Positions 8,145 to 16,754 of a stretch of 64,000 nt of DNA are shown here, piece by piece. The stretch is from Clostridiales bacterium NK3B98. Its GTDB lineage: Bacteria > Bacillota > Clostridia > Oscillospirales > Oscillospiraceae. Under the pieces are notes generated by a model. That model had not been told where the DNA came from. It worked only from the letters and a program-made list of their open reading frames with translations, and did not search any database. The first letter of the stretch is position 1; each line of letters starts with the position of its first letter. A program made the translations under genes and the position numbers. The stretch spans positions 18,935-82,934 of the forward strand of contig ATWA01000008.1 of NCBI GenBank assembly GCA_000421005.1. The letters run 5' to 3'.

Positions 8145-9386
8145 ATGAAGCCAAGCAAATATATGTACCGGATGGTCATGCTGCTCCTGTTGTTGGGAAC
8201 GCTGTCCTATTTCGGCTATTATGCCTACCATTCCTTCTTTGCCAGCTACGAATCCGCCACTGTCTATGAGTATACCTCCCAGCATACCATCAGCGCTCAC
8301 GGCTACCTGATCCGGGAGGAACAGGTGTTGCAGGACGGGGGCAGTCTGGAGGAAGTGGTGGTGATGGAGGGCGAAAACGTGGCCAAAGGCGATGTGGTCG
8401 CCCGGGTGTACAGCACGCAGGAGGCGCTGACCCATCATCAGGAATTGGAGCGGCTCCGGTCGCAGCTGGCCAGAATGGAATATATGCGCCAGCGTGGCGC
8501 TGACGAGTCGGATGCCATGAAGGTGAATCAGGAGATCGTAGACGCCATCACCTCCCTGCGGGGCAGCATGGGTGTGGGCGATTTCTCCCGGCTCAGTCAT
8601 CAGGTGAGCAATCTGGAAGAGCTGGTATTCCGCCGGGACTACACCATCAGCACCGGTTCCTCCCTCTCTGATCAGATTTCTGCGCTGCAATCTCAGGTAG
8701 AGGCGCTCTCCCAGGAGACGGAGAGCGCCACCTCCACCGTCTATTCCCCGGTGGCAGGCATCTATTCCGCCATGGTTGACGGTTATGAGTCCACCTTTGA
8801 TTTGGAAACGCTGCGGGATATGACGCCCAACGACCTGCTTCAGGCTGCGTCACACCACTCCACCCCCTCCGGGCAGGAGCTGGGCAAGGTGGTCACCTCC
8901 TTCCGGTGGTACTTTGCCGCCATTATGGATCAGGAGGTCACCCGCTATCTGGCAGGCAGCGACGGCGTACAGCTGCTCTTTGAGGGCTCTGCCGGACAGC
9001 TCCCCATGCAGGTGGAAAACGTGTCCAACCCCGACGAAAAAGGGCGTGTGCTGGTGCTGTTCAGCTCCATGCGGGATGTGTCCTCCATCGCCGCACTCCG
9101 CTCCCAGCATGTGGAGCTTTCCCTTGGCAGCGCCACCGGACTGCGTATCCCCACCCGGGCGCTCCGGGCCGATCAGGAGACCGGGCAGCTGGGTGTCTAC
9201 CGCGTCTCCGGCGCTCAGGCGGACTGGGTGCCGGTGGATCTGGTATTCTCCGGAAACGACTTCTATCTGGTCCGCACCCATGTGGAGGGGGAGCAGTCCA
9301 CTCTGGACAAAGCCAAAATGCTCCGCTCCGGGGATCAGGTGCTGATTCAGGGTACCGGGCTTGCCGACGGAAAGGTGGTCGAATGA
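8145..9386 (+). CDS. HlyD-like membrane-fusion-type protein
   Basis: A 413-residue protein with one N-terminal membrane helix (about residues 9-30) and a large outer domain. The segment SAHGYLIREEQVL and the glycine-rich GENVAKGDVVARVYS resemble the split lipoyl/barrel-sandwich half of HlyD/RND adaptor proteins. A helical hairpin region (about 85-195) and a beta-rich C-terminus follow. Clostridia often carry such a gene between hfq and yggS-sepF, which suggests a cell-envelope or division role rather than drug efflux; no transporter partner is nearby. The ribosome site is AGGAGG, and the stop overlaps the yggS start. Confidence 0.7.
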   Translation: MKPSKYMYRMVMLLLLLGTLSYFGYYAYHSFFASYESATVYEYTSQHTISAHGYLIREEQVLQDGGSLEEVVVMEGENVAKGDVVARVYSTQEALTHHQELERLRSQLARMEYMRQRGADESDAMKVNQEIVDAITSLRGSMGVGDFSRLSHQVSNLEELVFRRDYTISTGSSLSDQISALQSQVEALSQETESATSTVYSPVAGIYSAMVDGYESTFDLETLRDMTPNDLLQAASHHSTPSGQELGKVVTSFRWYFAAIMDQEVTRYLAGSDGVQLLFEGSAGQLPMQVENVSNPDEKGRVLVLFSSMRDVSSIAALRSQHVELSLGSATGLRIPTRALRADQETGQLGVYRVSGAQADWVPVDLVFSGNDFYLVRTHVEGEQSTLDKAKMLRSGDQVLIQGTGLADGKVVE

Positions 9387-10096
9387 TGTCGCTTCAGGAT
9401 AACATTCAGCGGGTCTCCCGGGAGATTGCCCAGGCCGCCCTTGCCGCAGGCAGAAATCCCGATGAAATCACGCTGGTAGCAGCCACCAAAGTCCAGACCT
9501 CCCAGACCATCCGGGAGGCCATCGCCGCCGGCATCACCGTCTGCGGGGAAAACCGGGTGCAGGAGTTCACCGCCCACTGGGCGGACAACGCCTACGAGGG
9601 CGCTAAAGTGCATTTTATTGGCCACCTGCAAAAGAATAAGGTCAAGTATTTGGTGGGCAGGGTGGATCTGATCGAGTCGGTGGATTCGGCGGAGCTGTTG
9701 CAGGCCATCGCCCGCCGGGCGGTACAGCAGGGCGTGGTGCAGGACATCCTGATTGAAGTAAATATTGGAGGAGAAGCCAGCAAGTCAGGCGTTTCCCCCG
9801 CTCTTGTGGATGAATTATTCGCTCTCGCCGTGGAAACGCCGGGGGTACGCCCCCGTGGATTGATGACAATTCCCCCTGTTGCTGTGGGTAAAAATGGAAA
9901 TAAACGATTTTTTGCTGAAATGCAACAGCTTTTTGTTGACATTAAGGGAAAAACGTATGATAATAGGGATAGTGTAGATTGCCTGTCTATGGGCATGAGC
10001 GGCGATTTCGTTCAGGCCATCGCATACGGCGCAACACAGGTTCGGATTGGCACGGCCCTATTTGGCTCCAGACCCCCTGTCAGGCAAAACGGGTAA
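9383..10096 (+). CDS. yggS: YggS-family PLP homeostasis protein
   Basis: A PLP-binding protein of the alanine-racemase-like barrel family, involved in vitamin B6 and amino-acid balance. The 237 residues include the PLP lysine in VAATKVQTSQTI, GENRVQEF, HFIGHLQKNKVKYL, SMGMSGDF and VRIGTALFG. It overlaps the preceding gene by 4 bases (ATGA). The middle to late part (about 9750-9985) is visibly more AT-rich than the rest and contains a promoter-like sequence, which may drive sepF and divIVA. The frame is intact across it. Confidence 0.93.
   Translation: MMSLQDNIQRVSREIAQAALAAGRNPDEITLVAATKVQTSQTIREAIAAGITVCGENRVQEFTAHWADNAYEGAKVHFIGHLQKNKVKYLVGRVDLIESVDSAELLQAIARRAVQQGVVQDILIEVNIGGEASKSGVSPALVDELFALAVETPGVRPRGLMTIPPVAVGKNGNKRFFAEMQQLFVDIKGKTYDNRDSVDCLSMGMSGDFVQAIAYGATQVRIGTALFGSRPPVRQNG
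9936..9964 (+). promoter_or_regulatory. Promoter-like sequence inside yggS, upstream of sepF
   Basis: TTGACA at 9936-9941 and GATAAT at 9959-9964 with an exact 17-base spacer, about 180 bases before the sepF start. It sits in an AT-rich stretch of otherwise GC-rich coding sequence. Function as an internal promoter is inferred. Confidence 0.5.
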
Positions 10097-10145
10097 TCCG
10101 CTGTATTTGAGATAGAAAGACCAACCTAAACAGGAGGATTTTGTC

Positions 10146-10640
10146 ATGGGTTTTATGGATGAATTGAAGCGTCTCGCACATCCCTATGAGGATGAGGATG
10201 GATTTGTGGAAGACAGCGAGGAGGAAAACGAGGTTGACGCAGAAGAGGGCGAAGAGGAAGAGTCCCGCCCCCGTCGTGCTGCCCGTGAGGAGACCACCAG
10301 CACCTACTCTGCTCCTGCCGCAGAGCGCCGCAGCTCCAGCAACGTGGTGAACATCAACACCACTGCCCAGCTTCAGGTGGTGCTGGCAAAGCCTGTGGAG
10401 TTTGAAGAGGCCTCCAATATCGTCAATCATCTTCGTGATAAGCGCACTGTGGTGCTCAATCTGGAAGCTGCCAACCGGGAGGTTTCCCACCGCATGGTAG
10501 ACTTCCTCTCCGGCGCCGCCTTTGCTCTGGAGGGCAAGATCAAGAAGGTCGCCATCTCCACCTACATCATCACTCCCTATAATGTGGACATTATGGGCGA
10601 TGTGCTGGACGAGCTGGAGAGCAACGGCGTACAGTTCTAA
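10146..10640 (+). CDS. sepF: Cell division protein SepF
   Basis: SepF links FtsZ filaments to the membrane at the division septum. The 164-residue protein has an N-terminal amphipathic helix (GFMDELKRLAHPY) and a very acidic linker (residues about 15-42). The C-terminal SepF domain contains KPVEFEEASNIVNHLRD, VVLNLE and MVDFLSGAAFAL. It is preceded by AGGAGG. The neighbours yggS and divIVA match the classic division cluster. Confidence 0.95.
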   Translation: MGFMDELKRLAHPYEDEDGFVEDSEEENEVDAEEGEEEESRPRRAAREETTSTYSAPAAERRSSSNVVNINTTAQLQVVLAKPVEFEEASNIVNHLRDKRTVVLNLEAANREVSHRMVDFLSGAAFALEGKIKKVAISTYIITPYNVDIMGDVLDELESNGVQF

Positions 10641-10704
10641 GCGTTTCTGCCGGAATGGCTTGATTCTTTCCAAATAAACAGAAATATAAAAGGAGGTTGC
10701 ACCA

Positions 10705-11400
10705 GTGCTGACACCGCAGCAAGTCGCTGATAAGACTTTCAGCGCCAACGATAAACGTACTACGGGCTATGATATGCAGGAGGTTGATTCCTTCCTGGAT
10801 CAGATTACGTCGGACTATGCTTCTCTGTATAGTGAGAATGCCGAACTTCGCAGCAAGCTGAAGCTGCTGGCTGACAAGATCAATGAATATCGGGAGACGG
10901 AAAACGCCATCCGTGCCACCCTGTACACCGCTCAGAAGACCGCCAACGGTCTGGTGACCGACGCTCAGCAGAAGCGGGAGGAGATTCTGGACGCTTTGGA
11001 GAACGACATCCGTGCCCGTAAGGACGCCTACGATGCGGAGATTCAGGATTGCCATGATCGTCTCGCCGCTGCACGGCAGCAGACCGCAGACTATGTGGCT
11101 TCCGTGCGGGAGATCGTCGCCCAGCATCAGCACTATCTGGACGCCCTTCCCGAAGAGATTGTGGGCGGACAGCTCACTGAGGACTATGAGGCCGATCAGG
11201 ATGTGGTCCAGAATGCACAGCAGGCAGTGGCTCAGGCACTGTCTGAGGATCTGGGATCCAGAGGCGCTCACGACGACGAGGACGAATCTGACGACGAGAC
11301 CAATCTCCCCGCAGAGGACGCACCCAAGTCCGATGAGGGCAGCGATCACCAGATTGATTTCTCCAATCTGAGACTGGGTCGGGATTTTGACGTAAAGTAA
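10705..11400 (+). CDS. divIVA: DivIVA-family cell division/polarity protein
   Basis: DivIVA proteins bind curved membrane at poles and septa. The 231-residue protein starts at GTG (10705) behind AAAGGAGGT. The N-terminal membrane-binding domain includes LTPQQVADKTF and GYDMQEVDSFLDQI. Long coiled coils follow (about residues 30-140), then a very acidic tail rich in Asp and Glu. It lies 64 bases after sepF and is followed by a hairpin before ileS. Confidence 0.92.
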   Translation: MLTPQQVADKTFSANDKRTTGYDMQEVDSFLDQITSDYASLYSENAELRSKLKLLADKINEYRETENAIRATLYTAQKTANGLVTDAQQKREEILDALENDIRARKDAYDAEIQDCHDRLAAARQQTADYVASVREIVAQHQHYLDALPEEIVGGQLTEDYEADQDVVQNAQQAVAQALSEDLGSRGAHDDEDESDDETNLPAEDAPKSDEGSDHQIDFSNLRLGRDFDVK

Positions 11401-11418
11401 GAAATCGAATACCCTTCC

Positions 11419-11451
11419 AATCACATAGTCTCCAACGGGGGCTATGTGATT
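11419..11451 (+). terminator. Hairpin between divIVA and ileS (weak terminator or attenuator)
   Basis: Ten bases at 11419-11428 pair perfectly with 11442-11451. The downstream tail is T-rich but interrupted by G and C. It may partly terminate divIVA transcripts. The leader before ileS is too short for a T-box. Confidence 0.45.
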
Positions 11452-11506
11452 GTGCTGTTTGCCCCCGGCAGACAGGATGAGCAAACCAAACGAGAGGAGC
11501 AACACC

Positions 11507-14311
11507 ATGCCGGATTACAACAAGACTATCCACCTCCCCAAGACCGACTTTCCCATGCGTGCCGCGCTTGCCAAGCGGGAGCCGGGTATGCTGGAAGAGA
11601 TGGAGCGCAAGGACATCTATCACAAGCTGATGCAGCGCAACGAGGGCAAGCCCACCTTTATTCTTCACGACGGCCCTCCCTACGCCAACGGCGAGATTCA
11701 CATCGGCCATGCGCTGAACAAGATTTTGAAGGATTTCATCATCCGCTCCAAGAATATGATGGGCTACAAGGCCCCCTATATTCCCGGCTGGGATACCCAC
11801 GGTATGCCCATCGAAACTGCCATTCAGAAGAAGGGCGTCAAGCGCAACACCATGCCCGTGCCCGAGTTCCGGGACAAGTGCCGTGCCTTTGCGCTGGAGC
11901 AGGTGGACAAGCAGCGGGAAGGCTTTAAGCGTCTGGGCGTCATCGGTGAGTGGGACAAGCCCTATATCACCCTCCAGCCTGAGTTTGAGGCCAGGCAGAT
12001 TGAGGTCTTCGGCGCTATGGCGCAGAAGGGTCTGATCTATCAGGGCTTGAAGCCCACCTATTGGTGCCCCACCTGCGAGACCGCCCTTGCCGAGGCAGAG
12101 GTGGAGTATCAGGAGGACCCGGTCACCACCATCTTTGTCAAGTTCAAGGTGCATGACGACAAGGGCAAGCTGGCTCAGTACGGCGACACCGACAAGATGT
12201 TCTTCGTCATCTGGACCACCACCACTTGGACGCTGCCCGGCAATATGGCCATCTGCCTGAATCCCCAGTTGGAGTACGCACTGGTGAAAATCGGCACCGG
12301 CGAAATTCTGATTATGGCCAGCGAGCTGGTAAACTCCGTCATGAGCGAGAGCGGCATCACCCAGTTTGAGACGGTGGCCACCCTGTACGGCGACGAGTTT
12401 GAGTATATGACCGCTTACCATCCCTTTATGGAGCGGGATTCTCTGGTCATTCTGGGCGATCACGTCACGCTGGACGCCGGTTCCGGCTGCGTCCACACCG
12501 CCCCCTCCTTCGGTCTGGACGACTTCTATGTCTGCCAGCGCTACAAGGAGATTCCCACCGATATCACCATGGAGGTCAGCGTAGACGCCAAGGGTCTGCT
12601 CAACCAGTACGCTGGCAAATACAACGGCATCCATGTGCAGAAGGCTCACCCGGTCATTTTCGCCGATCTGGTGGACAGCGGCGCTCTGCTGTCCAGCAAA
12701 GACATCACCCATAGCTATCCCCACTGCTGGCGCTGCCATCAGCCGGTGATCTTCCGTGCCACGCAGCAGTGGTTTGCCAGCGTGGATGCCATCAAGGAAC
12801 AGGCGGTGGCTGCCTGTGAGAACATCTGGTGGAAGCCGGAGTGGGGCAAGGAGCGGATGATCTCCATGATCCGGGAGCGCTCTGACTGGTGCATCTCCCG
12901 TCAGCGCACCTGGGGCGTGCCCATCCCCATGTTCTTCTGTGAGGACTGCGGCAAGCCCTACTGTACCGAGGCCTCGATTGAGAAGATTGCATCCATCTTC
13001 CGGGTGGAGGGCTCCAACGCATGGTGGGCTCGTGAGGTCAGCGAGCTGCTGCCCGAGGGCGCTGCCTGCCAGTGCGGCTGCACCTCCTTCCGCAAGGAAA
13101 AGGACATTCTGGACGTGTGGTTCGACTCCGGCTCCACTTGGAAGGCAGTCTGCGACACCCGTGACGAGCTGAACTACCCCGCCGACCTGTATCTGGAGGG
13201 CGGCGACCAGTACCGCGGCTGGTTCCAGTCCTCTATGCTCACCTCTATCGCCGCCAACGGCATTGCCCCCTATAAGGAGATCGTCACCCACGGCTGGACG
13301 GTGGACGGTCAGGGGCGGGTGATGCACAAGAGCCTGGGCAACGCCATCTCCCCTCAGGACACCATCAAGGAGTACGGCGCTGACATCTTCCGTCTGTGGG
13401 TCTCCTCTGCGGACTACACTCAGGATATGCGCCTGTCCAAGCCCATTTTGAAGCAGCTTGCCGACACCTATCTGAAAATCCGCAACACCGCCCGGTATAT
13501 TCTGGGCAATCTGGACGGCTTCGAGCCTGCGGCCAATCTGGTCGCCTTTGAGGACATGATGGAGCTGGATCAGTGGGCGGTTGCCGAGCTGAACAAGCTG
13601 GTGGGCAAGGTCAGCGAGAGCTACAAGGTGTACGATTTCCACACCATCTACCGGAACATCTACAATTTCTGCGTGGTGGAGATGTCCAACTTCTATCTGG
13701 ACATTCTGAAAGACCGGCTCTACTGCGAGGGGAAGGATTCCTTCGAGCGCCGCAGCGCTCAGTCCGCCATCTTCCACATTCTGGACGCTCTGGTGCGGAT
13801 GATCGCCCCCATTCTGGCCTTTACCTCCGAGGAGATCTGGCAGGCCATGCCTCACCGTGAGGGGGACGATGGGGAGTCCGTCCTGTTCAACGATATGCCC
13901 ACTCCCAACAAGGCTTGGACGCTGTCCGAGGAACAGGAGCAGAAGTGGGCAACCCTGCTGGCCTTCCGTGCCGACGTGAATCAGGCGCTGGAGCAGGCTC
14001 GTGCCTCCAAGCTGTGCAAGAAGTCCACCGACGCCAAGCTGACCCTGTTTATGGACGACGCTGCATGGAGCCAATATGAGAGCATCTCCGGTCTGAAACT
14101 GGCTGACCTGTTCATCGTCTCCGAGGTGAACGCCGTTCACGGCGCAGGAGACGGGGTCAGCGGGGTGAACATCCCCGGTCTGTCCGTGCTGGTAGAGGTT
14201 CACACTGCCTACAAGTGCCCCCGCTGCTGGCTGCACAACGCCGCCATCACCGAGGACGGCGGGCTCTGTCCCCGCTGCGCCAAGGCCATTGTGGGCATGG
14301 AGATCGAGTAA
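11507..14311 (+). CDS. ileS: Isoleucyl-tRNA synthetase
   Basis: A class I synthetase that charges tRNA-Ile. The 934-residue length is normal for the bacterial type. HIGH appears as HIGHALNK near residue 65. The second signature reads VMHKSLGN near residue 604, a variant of KMSKSLGN. The editing domain has TTTWTLPGN. The C-terminal zinc site uses the Cys pairs CPRC and CPRC (about 904-925). I chose the ATG at 11507, preceded by GAGAGGAG; the frame runs 19 codons further upstream into the hairpin and is not family-like there. It is closed by a terminator at 14329-14363. Confidence 0.96.
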   Translation: MPDYNKTIHLPKTDFPMRAALAKREPGMLEEMERKDIYHKLMQRNEGKPTFILHDGPPYANGEIHIGHALNKILKDFIIRSKNMMGYKAPYIPGWDTHGMPIETAIQKKGVKRNTMPVPEFRDKCRAFALEQVDKQREGFKRLGVIGEWDKPYITLQPEFEARQIEVFGAMAQKGLIYQGLKPTYWCPTCETALAEAEVEYQEDPVTTIFVKFKVHDDKGKLAQYGDTDKMFFVIWTTTTWTLPGNMAICLNPQLEYALVKIGTGEILIMASELVNSVMSESGITQFETVATLYGDEFEYMTAYHPFMERDSLVILGDHVTLDAGSGCVHTAPSFGLDDFYVCQRYKEIPTDITMEVSVDAKGLLNQYAGKYNGIHVQKAHPVIFADLVDSGALLSSKDITHSYPHCWRCHQPVIFRATQQWFASVDAIKEQAVAACENIWWKPEWGKERMISMIRERSDWCISRQRTWGVPIPMFFCEDCGKPYCTEASIEKIASIFRVEGSNAWWAREVSELLPEGAACQCGCTSFRKEKDILDVWFDSGSTWKAVCDTRDELNYPADLYLEGGDQYRGWFQSSMLTSIAANGIAPYKEIVTHGWTVDGQGRVMHKSLGNAISPQDTIKEYGADIFRLWVSSADYTQDMRLSKPILKQLADTYLKIRNTARYILGNLDGFEPAANLVAFEDMMELDQWAVAELNKLVGKVSESYKVYDFHTIYRNIYNFCVVEMSNFYLDILKDRLYCEGKDSFERRSAQSAIFHILDALVRMIAPILAFTSEEIWQAMPHREGDDGESVLFNDMPTPNKAWTLSEEQEQKWATLLAFRADVNQALEQARASKLCKKSTDAKLTLFMDDAAWSQYESISGLKLADLFIVSEVNAVHGAGDGVSGVNIPGLSVLVEVHTAYKCPRCWLHNAAITEDGGLCPRCAKAIVGMEIE

Positions 14312-14328
14312 TTTTCCCATCTACAGCG

Positions 14329-14363
14329 AAACCGCTGCATCCGTTTGGATGCAGCGGTTTTTT
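14329..14363 (+). terminator. Rho-independent terminator after ileS
   Basis: A 14-bp perfect stem (14329-14342 with 14347-14360) with a 4-base loop and a T run. It lies in the convergent gap with the phosphatase gene; the tail on the minus side is poorer, so it serves mainly the plus strand. Confidence 0.9.
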
Positions 14364-14365
14364 GT

Positions 14366-14830
14366 TTACAGTCGATGCTCCCCGACGAGCTGATTCAGCA
14401 GCGCCTCACAGCCCTCGGTCACGTCATTCCATGTTGCGTCAAAGTCCCCGGTGTACCACGGGTCAGCTACGGAGCGGGGGTGTCCCGTCCAGTCCATGAG
14501 CAGGCTGATTTTCCCCGCCCGGTCGCCACCGCAGAGGCGGGTCATGTCCCGGCGGTTGGCCTCGTCCATGCCGATGAGATAGTCCCACCGCTGATAGTCC
14601 CGGCGCTCCATCTGCCGGGCGGCGTGACCGTCGCAGCGGATGCCATGCTCCGCCAGCTTGCGCCGGGCGGGCGGATAGACCGGGTTGCCGATTTCCTCGG
14701 TACTGGTGGCGGCGGAGGCAATCTGAAACTGGTCTGACAGCCCCCGCTTGGCCACCATGTCCTTCATAACAAACTCCGCCATGGGACTTCTGCATATGTT
14801 GCCGTGGCAGACGAATAAAACCTTTATCAT
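14366..14830 (-). CDS. Low-molecular-weight protein tyrosine phosphatase
   Basis: A 154-residue phosphatase with the N-terminal P-loop VCHGNICRS (the CX5R motif, residues about 8-16) and the general-acid Asp in DPWYTGDF (about 122-129). Such enzymes remove phosphate from tyrosine kinases or sugar-metabolism proteins. It has an AGGAAAAG ribosome site. It is not next to the polysaccharide locus, so a link to that locus is only a possibility. Confidence 0.93.
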   Translation of the reverse strand: MIKVLFVCHGNICRSPMAEFVMKDMVAKRGLSDQFQIASAATSTEEIGNPVYPPARRKLAEHGIRCDGHAARQMERRDYQRWDYLIGMDEANRRDMTRLCGGDRAGKISLLMDWTGHPRSVADPWYTGDFDATWNDVTEGCEALLNQLVGEHRL

Positions 14831-14906
14831 CTCATTCTTTTCCTCACTTCTTGGCAGCTATTTCGCTGTGCCCACGCCAATCAGGAGCAGCCTTACGTCT
14901 GTCTTC

Positions 14907-16703
14907 TTACTCCGCAATCGCCTTCTTTTCCTCTCCCGCCAAAGGTCTTAGCACGATAACTGCTATGATTGGCAGCGAGCAGAAAACTGCATAAATATAC
15001 CTAAACTCTGAGAATACCGGTGTTGTAATCAGGAGCGAAGCGACGATTGCCAAGATCGGCAGTGTAAAAAAGACTCCGGTTTTATCCTTTCGGAACAGGG
15101 CGACCAGCATCAAAAACAGATCCATCCACACAAACAGGCCAATGCTCAAAAAGAGCCGAAGCGCCTGTATATCCGTAAACATCCATAAATATCCATGAAG
15201 CATTTTATCAATGTGTGAATTTCTCACCGTTCTTTCTATTCCCATATCATTTTCTTGAACAAAATCACACCAACGCCAATAGTCGTAGCCTCCGTTCCAA
15301 TATCCTCGTGTTTCGTCAATCCATGCGCGCAGATAGATCGTCGGATACTTCAAGCCCAAGGAAATATACAATTTGATGTATTCACTTTTTTGTTCTATCA
15401 GCAGATGTTCATTTCCTTTGTCTCGTATCATGTCTTTAATCGGATCCGAAATGTAGGGTAAATAGTTCTCCGGAATTTCATCTATATCTATGATTGCGCT
15501 TAACATCTCCTCCTCCCACTCATTCAGTTCACACCCCTCTTGAACCACTCTCGCAATTTGCTGTTCGGGTATGGACAGTAATTCACTGGTTGCAGGCTGT
15601 CTTACTCCCATCATGTTCAAGAACGGATGCTTTAGGATAAAGCTGATGACAATAACCGTAAGAAACAGCATTATGATTTTCCGATTGCTTTGTCTGCAAA
15701 GGAGAAAGAATCCGATTGTTACTATTACAAATGCAAAGAGACCGTTGCTCCTGAATAAGCATACACCAAAAGCAGATATGACAAGCATAATGAAGTCAAA
15801 TCTCCGATTTCCAATATCATTCATGTATCGGTATATAAACATCATAAAAAGAAGGACAAAACAGCCGAACATGACATCTTTCCACATGGTAACGGCATAC
15901 ATAATGTGATAAGGCATCAGTATGTAAAACAGCATGGTGGAAATAACGATCCATTTTGGTGTTTTCATCATAGCCATTGTACTTACGGCAAAGGAAAAGC
16001 ACATGGCTGTAAACAGGATCTGGAAAACATGATAGGTGGCAACTGCTGCGTTTATGTCATGAAACAGCTTCATCCCCAGCATGACAAAGCATTTTATGAC
16101 CATCGTATGGAAAACTGGGTGATGATTGGAATAGATGTTTGTCAGCAGTTGTTCCATCTGCCAGATGCTATCTGGAGTTATCACGCCCGGATACACGCAA
16201 AAATGTAGCACGACCCATCTTGTCAAGACAAGAATCACGAAGCTGATGATAAACAGAGTTCGTGGTTTATCACTTTGTTTGCAATCATGCCAGATCAGCG
16301 CTTTCAGATTGGAGGCTGCCGCTGTGAAGATGTTCCCAAATGCGCAGAATCCACCCAGGAGAAGAGCACTTATTAACAGCAATTGATAAACCGGCCTAAA
16401 GAAGCTTCCAAACTCCCAGGGAGCGTGTAGCATGGCATAATTTGATAAAAACACCATAAGCGAAAACAGGATCGCAAATGTACATATCATGACGTCTCTA
16501 CGTTTCCCCTGGCTTTTGCACAAAAACATATTTCCCGTCAATATATTCTGGTAGGTGCAGATACCGATTACGATCAGAAGAAACGCATAATCAACATAGT
16601 ACGCATCACTGTCGATCAGCTGCGTTCCCCATACCAGCATCAGTATTATTTGGATGATGATAATGTACTTTGAACGTAATCCGTTAATGAGTCCTGTTTT
16701 CAT
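14907..16703 (-). CDS. Polytopic membrane protein, DUF6020/GT-C-like
   Basis: A 598-residue protein with about 12 hydrophobic segments. An extracytoplasmic loop near residue 180 reads YPGVITPDSIWQMEQ, followed by NHHPVFHTMVIK. This pattern resembles DUF6020-type, GT-C-like membrane proteins, which are thought to use lipid-linked sugars; the substrate cannot be told. The DNA is clearly more AT-rich than its neighbours and uses AT-rich codons, a sign of possible transfer. It lies 52 bases downstream of the alpha-galactosidase gene on the same strand. Confidence 0.6.
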   Translation of the reverse strand: MKTGLINGLRSKYIIIIQIILMLVWGTQLIDSDAYYVDYAFLLIVIGICTYQNILTGNMFLCKSQGKRRDVMICTFAILFSLMVFLSNYAMLHAPWEFGSFFRPVYQLLLISALLLGGFCAFGNIFTAAASNLKALIWHDCKQSDKPRTLFIISFVILVLTRWVVLHFCVYPGVITPDSIWQMEQLLTNIYSNHHPVFHTMVIKCFVMLGMKLFHDINAAVATYHVFQILFTAMCFSFAVSTMAMMKTPKWIVISTMLFYILMPYHIMYAVTMWKDVMFGCFVLLFMMFIYRYMNDIGNRRFDFIMLVISAFGVCLFRSNGLFAFVIVTIGFFLLCRQSNRKIIMLFLTVIVISFILKHPFLNMMGVRQPATSELLSIPEQQIARVVQEGCELNEWEEEMLSAIIDIDEIPENYLPYISDPIKDMIRDKGNEHLLIEQKSEYIKLYISLGLKYPTIYLRAWIDETRGYWNGGYDYWRWCDFVQENDMGIERTVRNSHIDKMLHGYLWMFTDIQALRLFLSIGLFVWMDLFLMLVALFRKDKTGVFFTLPILAIVASLLITTPVFSEFRYIYAVFCSLPIIAVIVLRPLAGEEKKAIAE

Positions 16704-16754
16704 TGTCTTTCAACTCCTATTTTTGTCTCTGGCTTTATCTCCCAGTACTGCGGT

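Noticed and set aside
11401..11506. T-box riboswitch before ileS
   Set aside because: Only about 105 bases with one simple hairpin; no specifier loop or T-box sequence is visible.
11174..14320. A 1,048-codon minus-strand frame over divIVA and ileS
   Set aside because: Shadow of ileS; no domain and no ribosome site.
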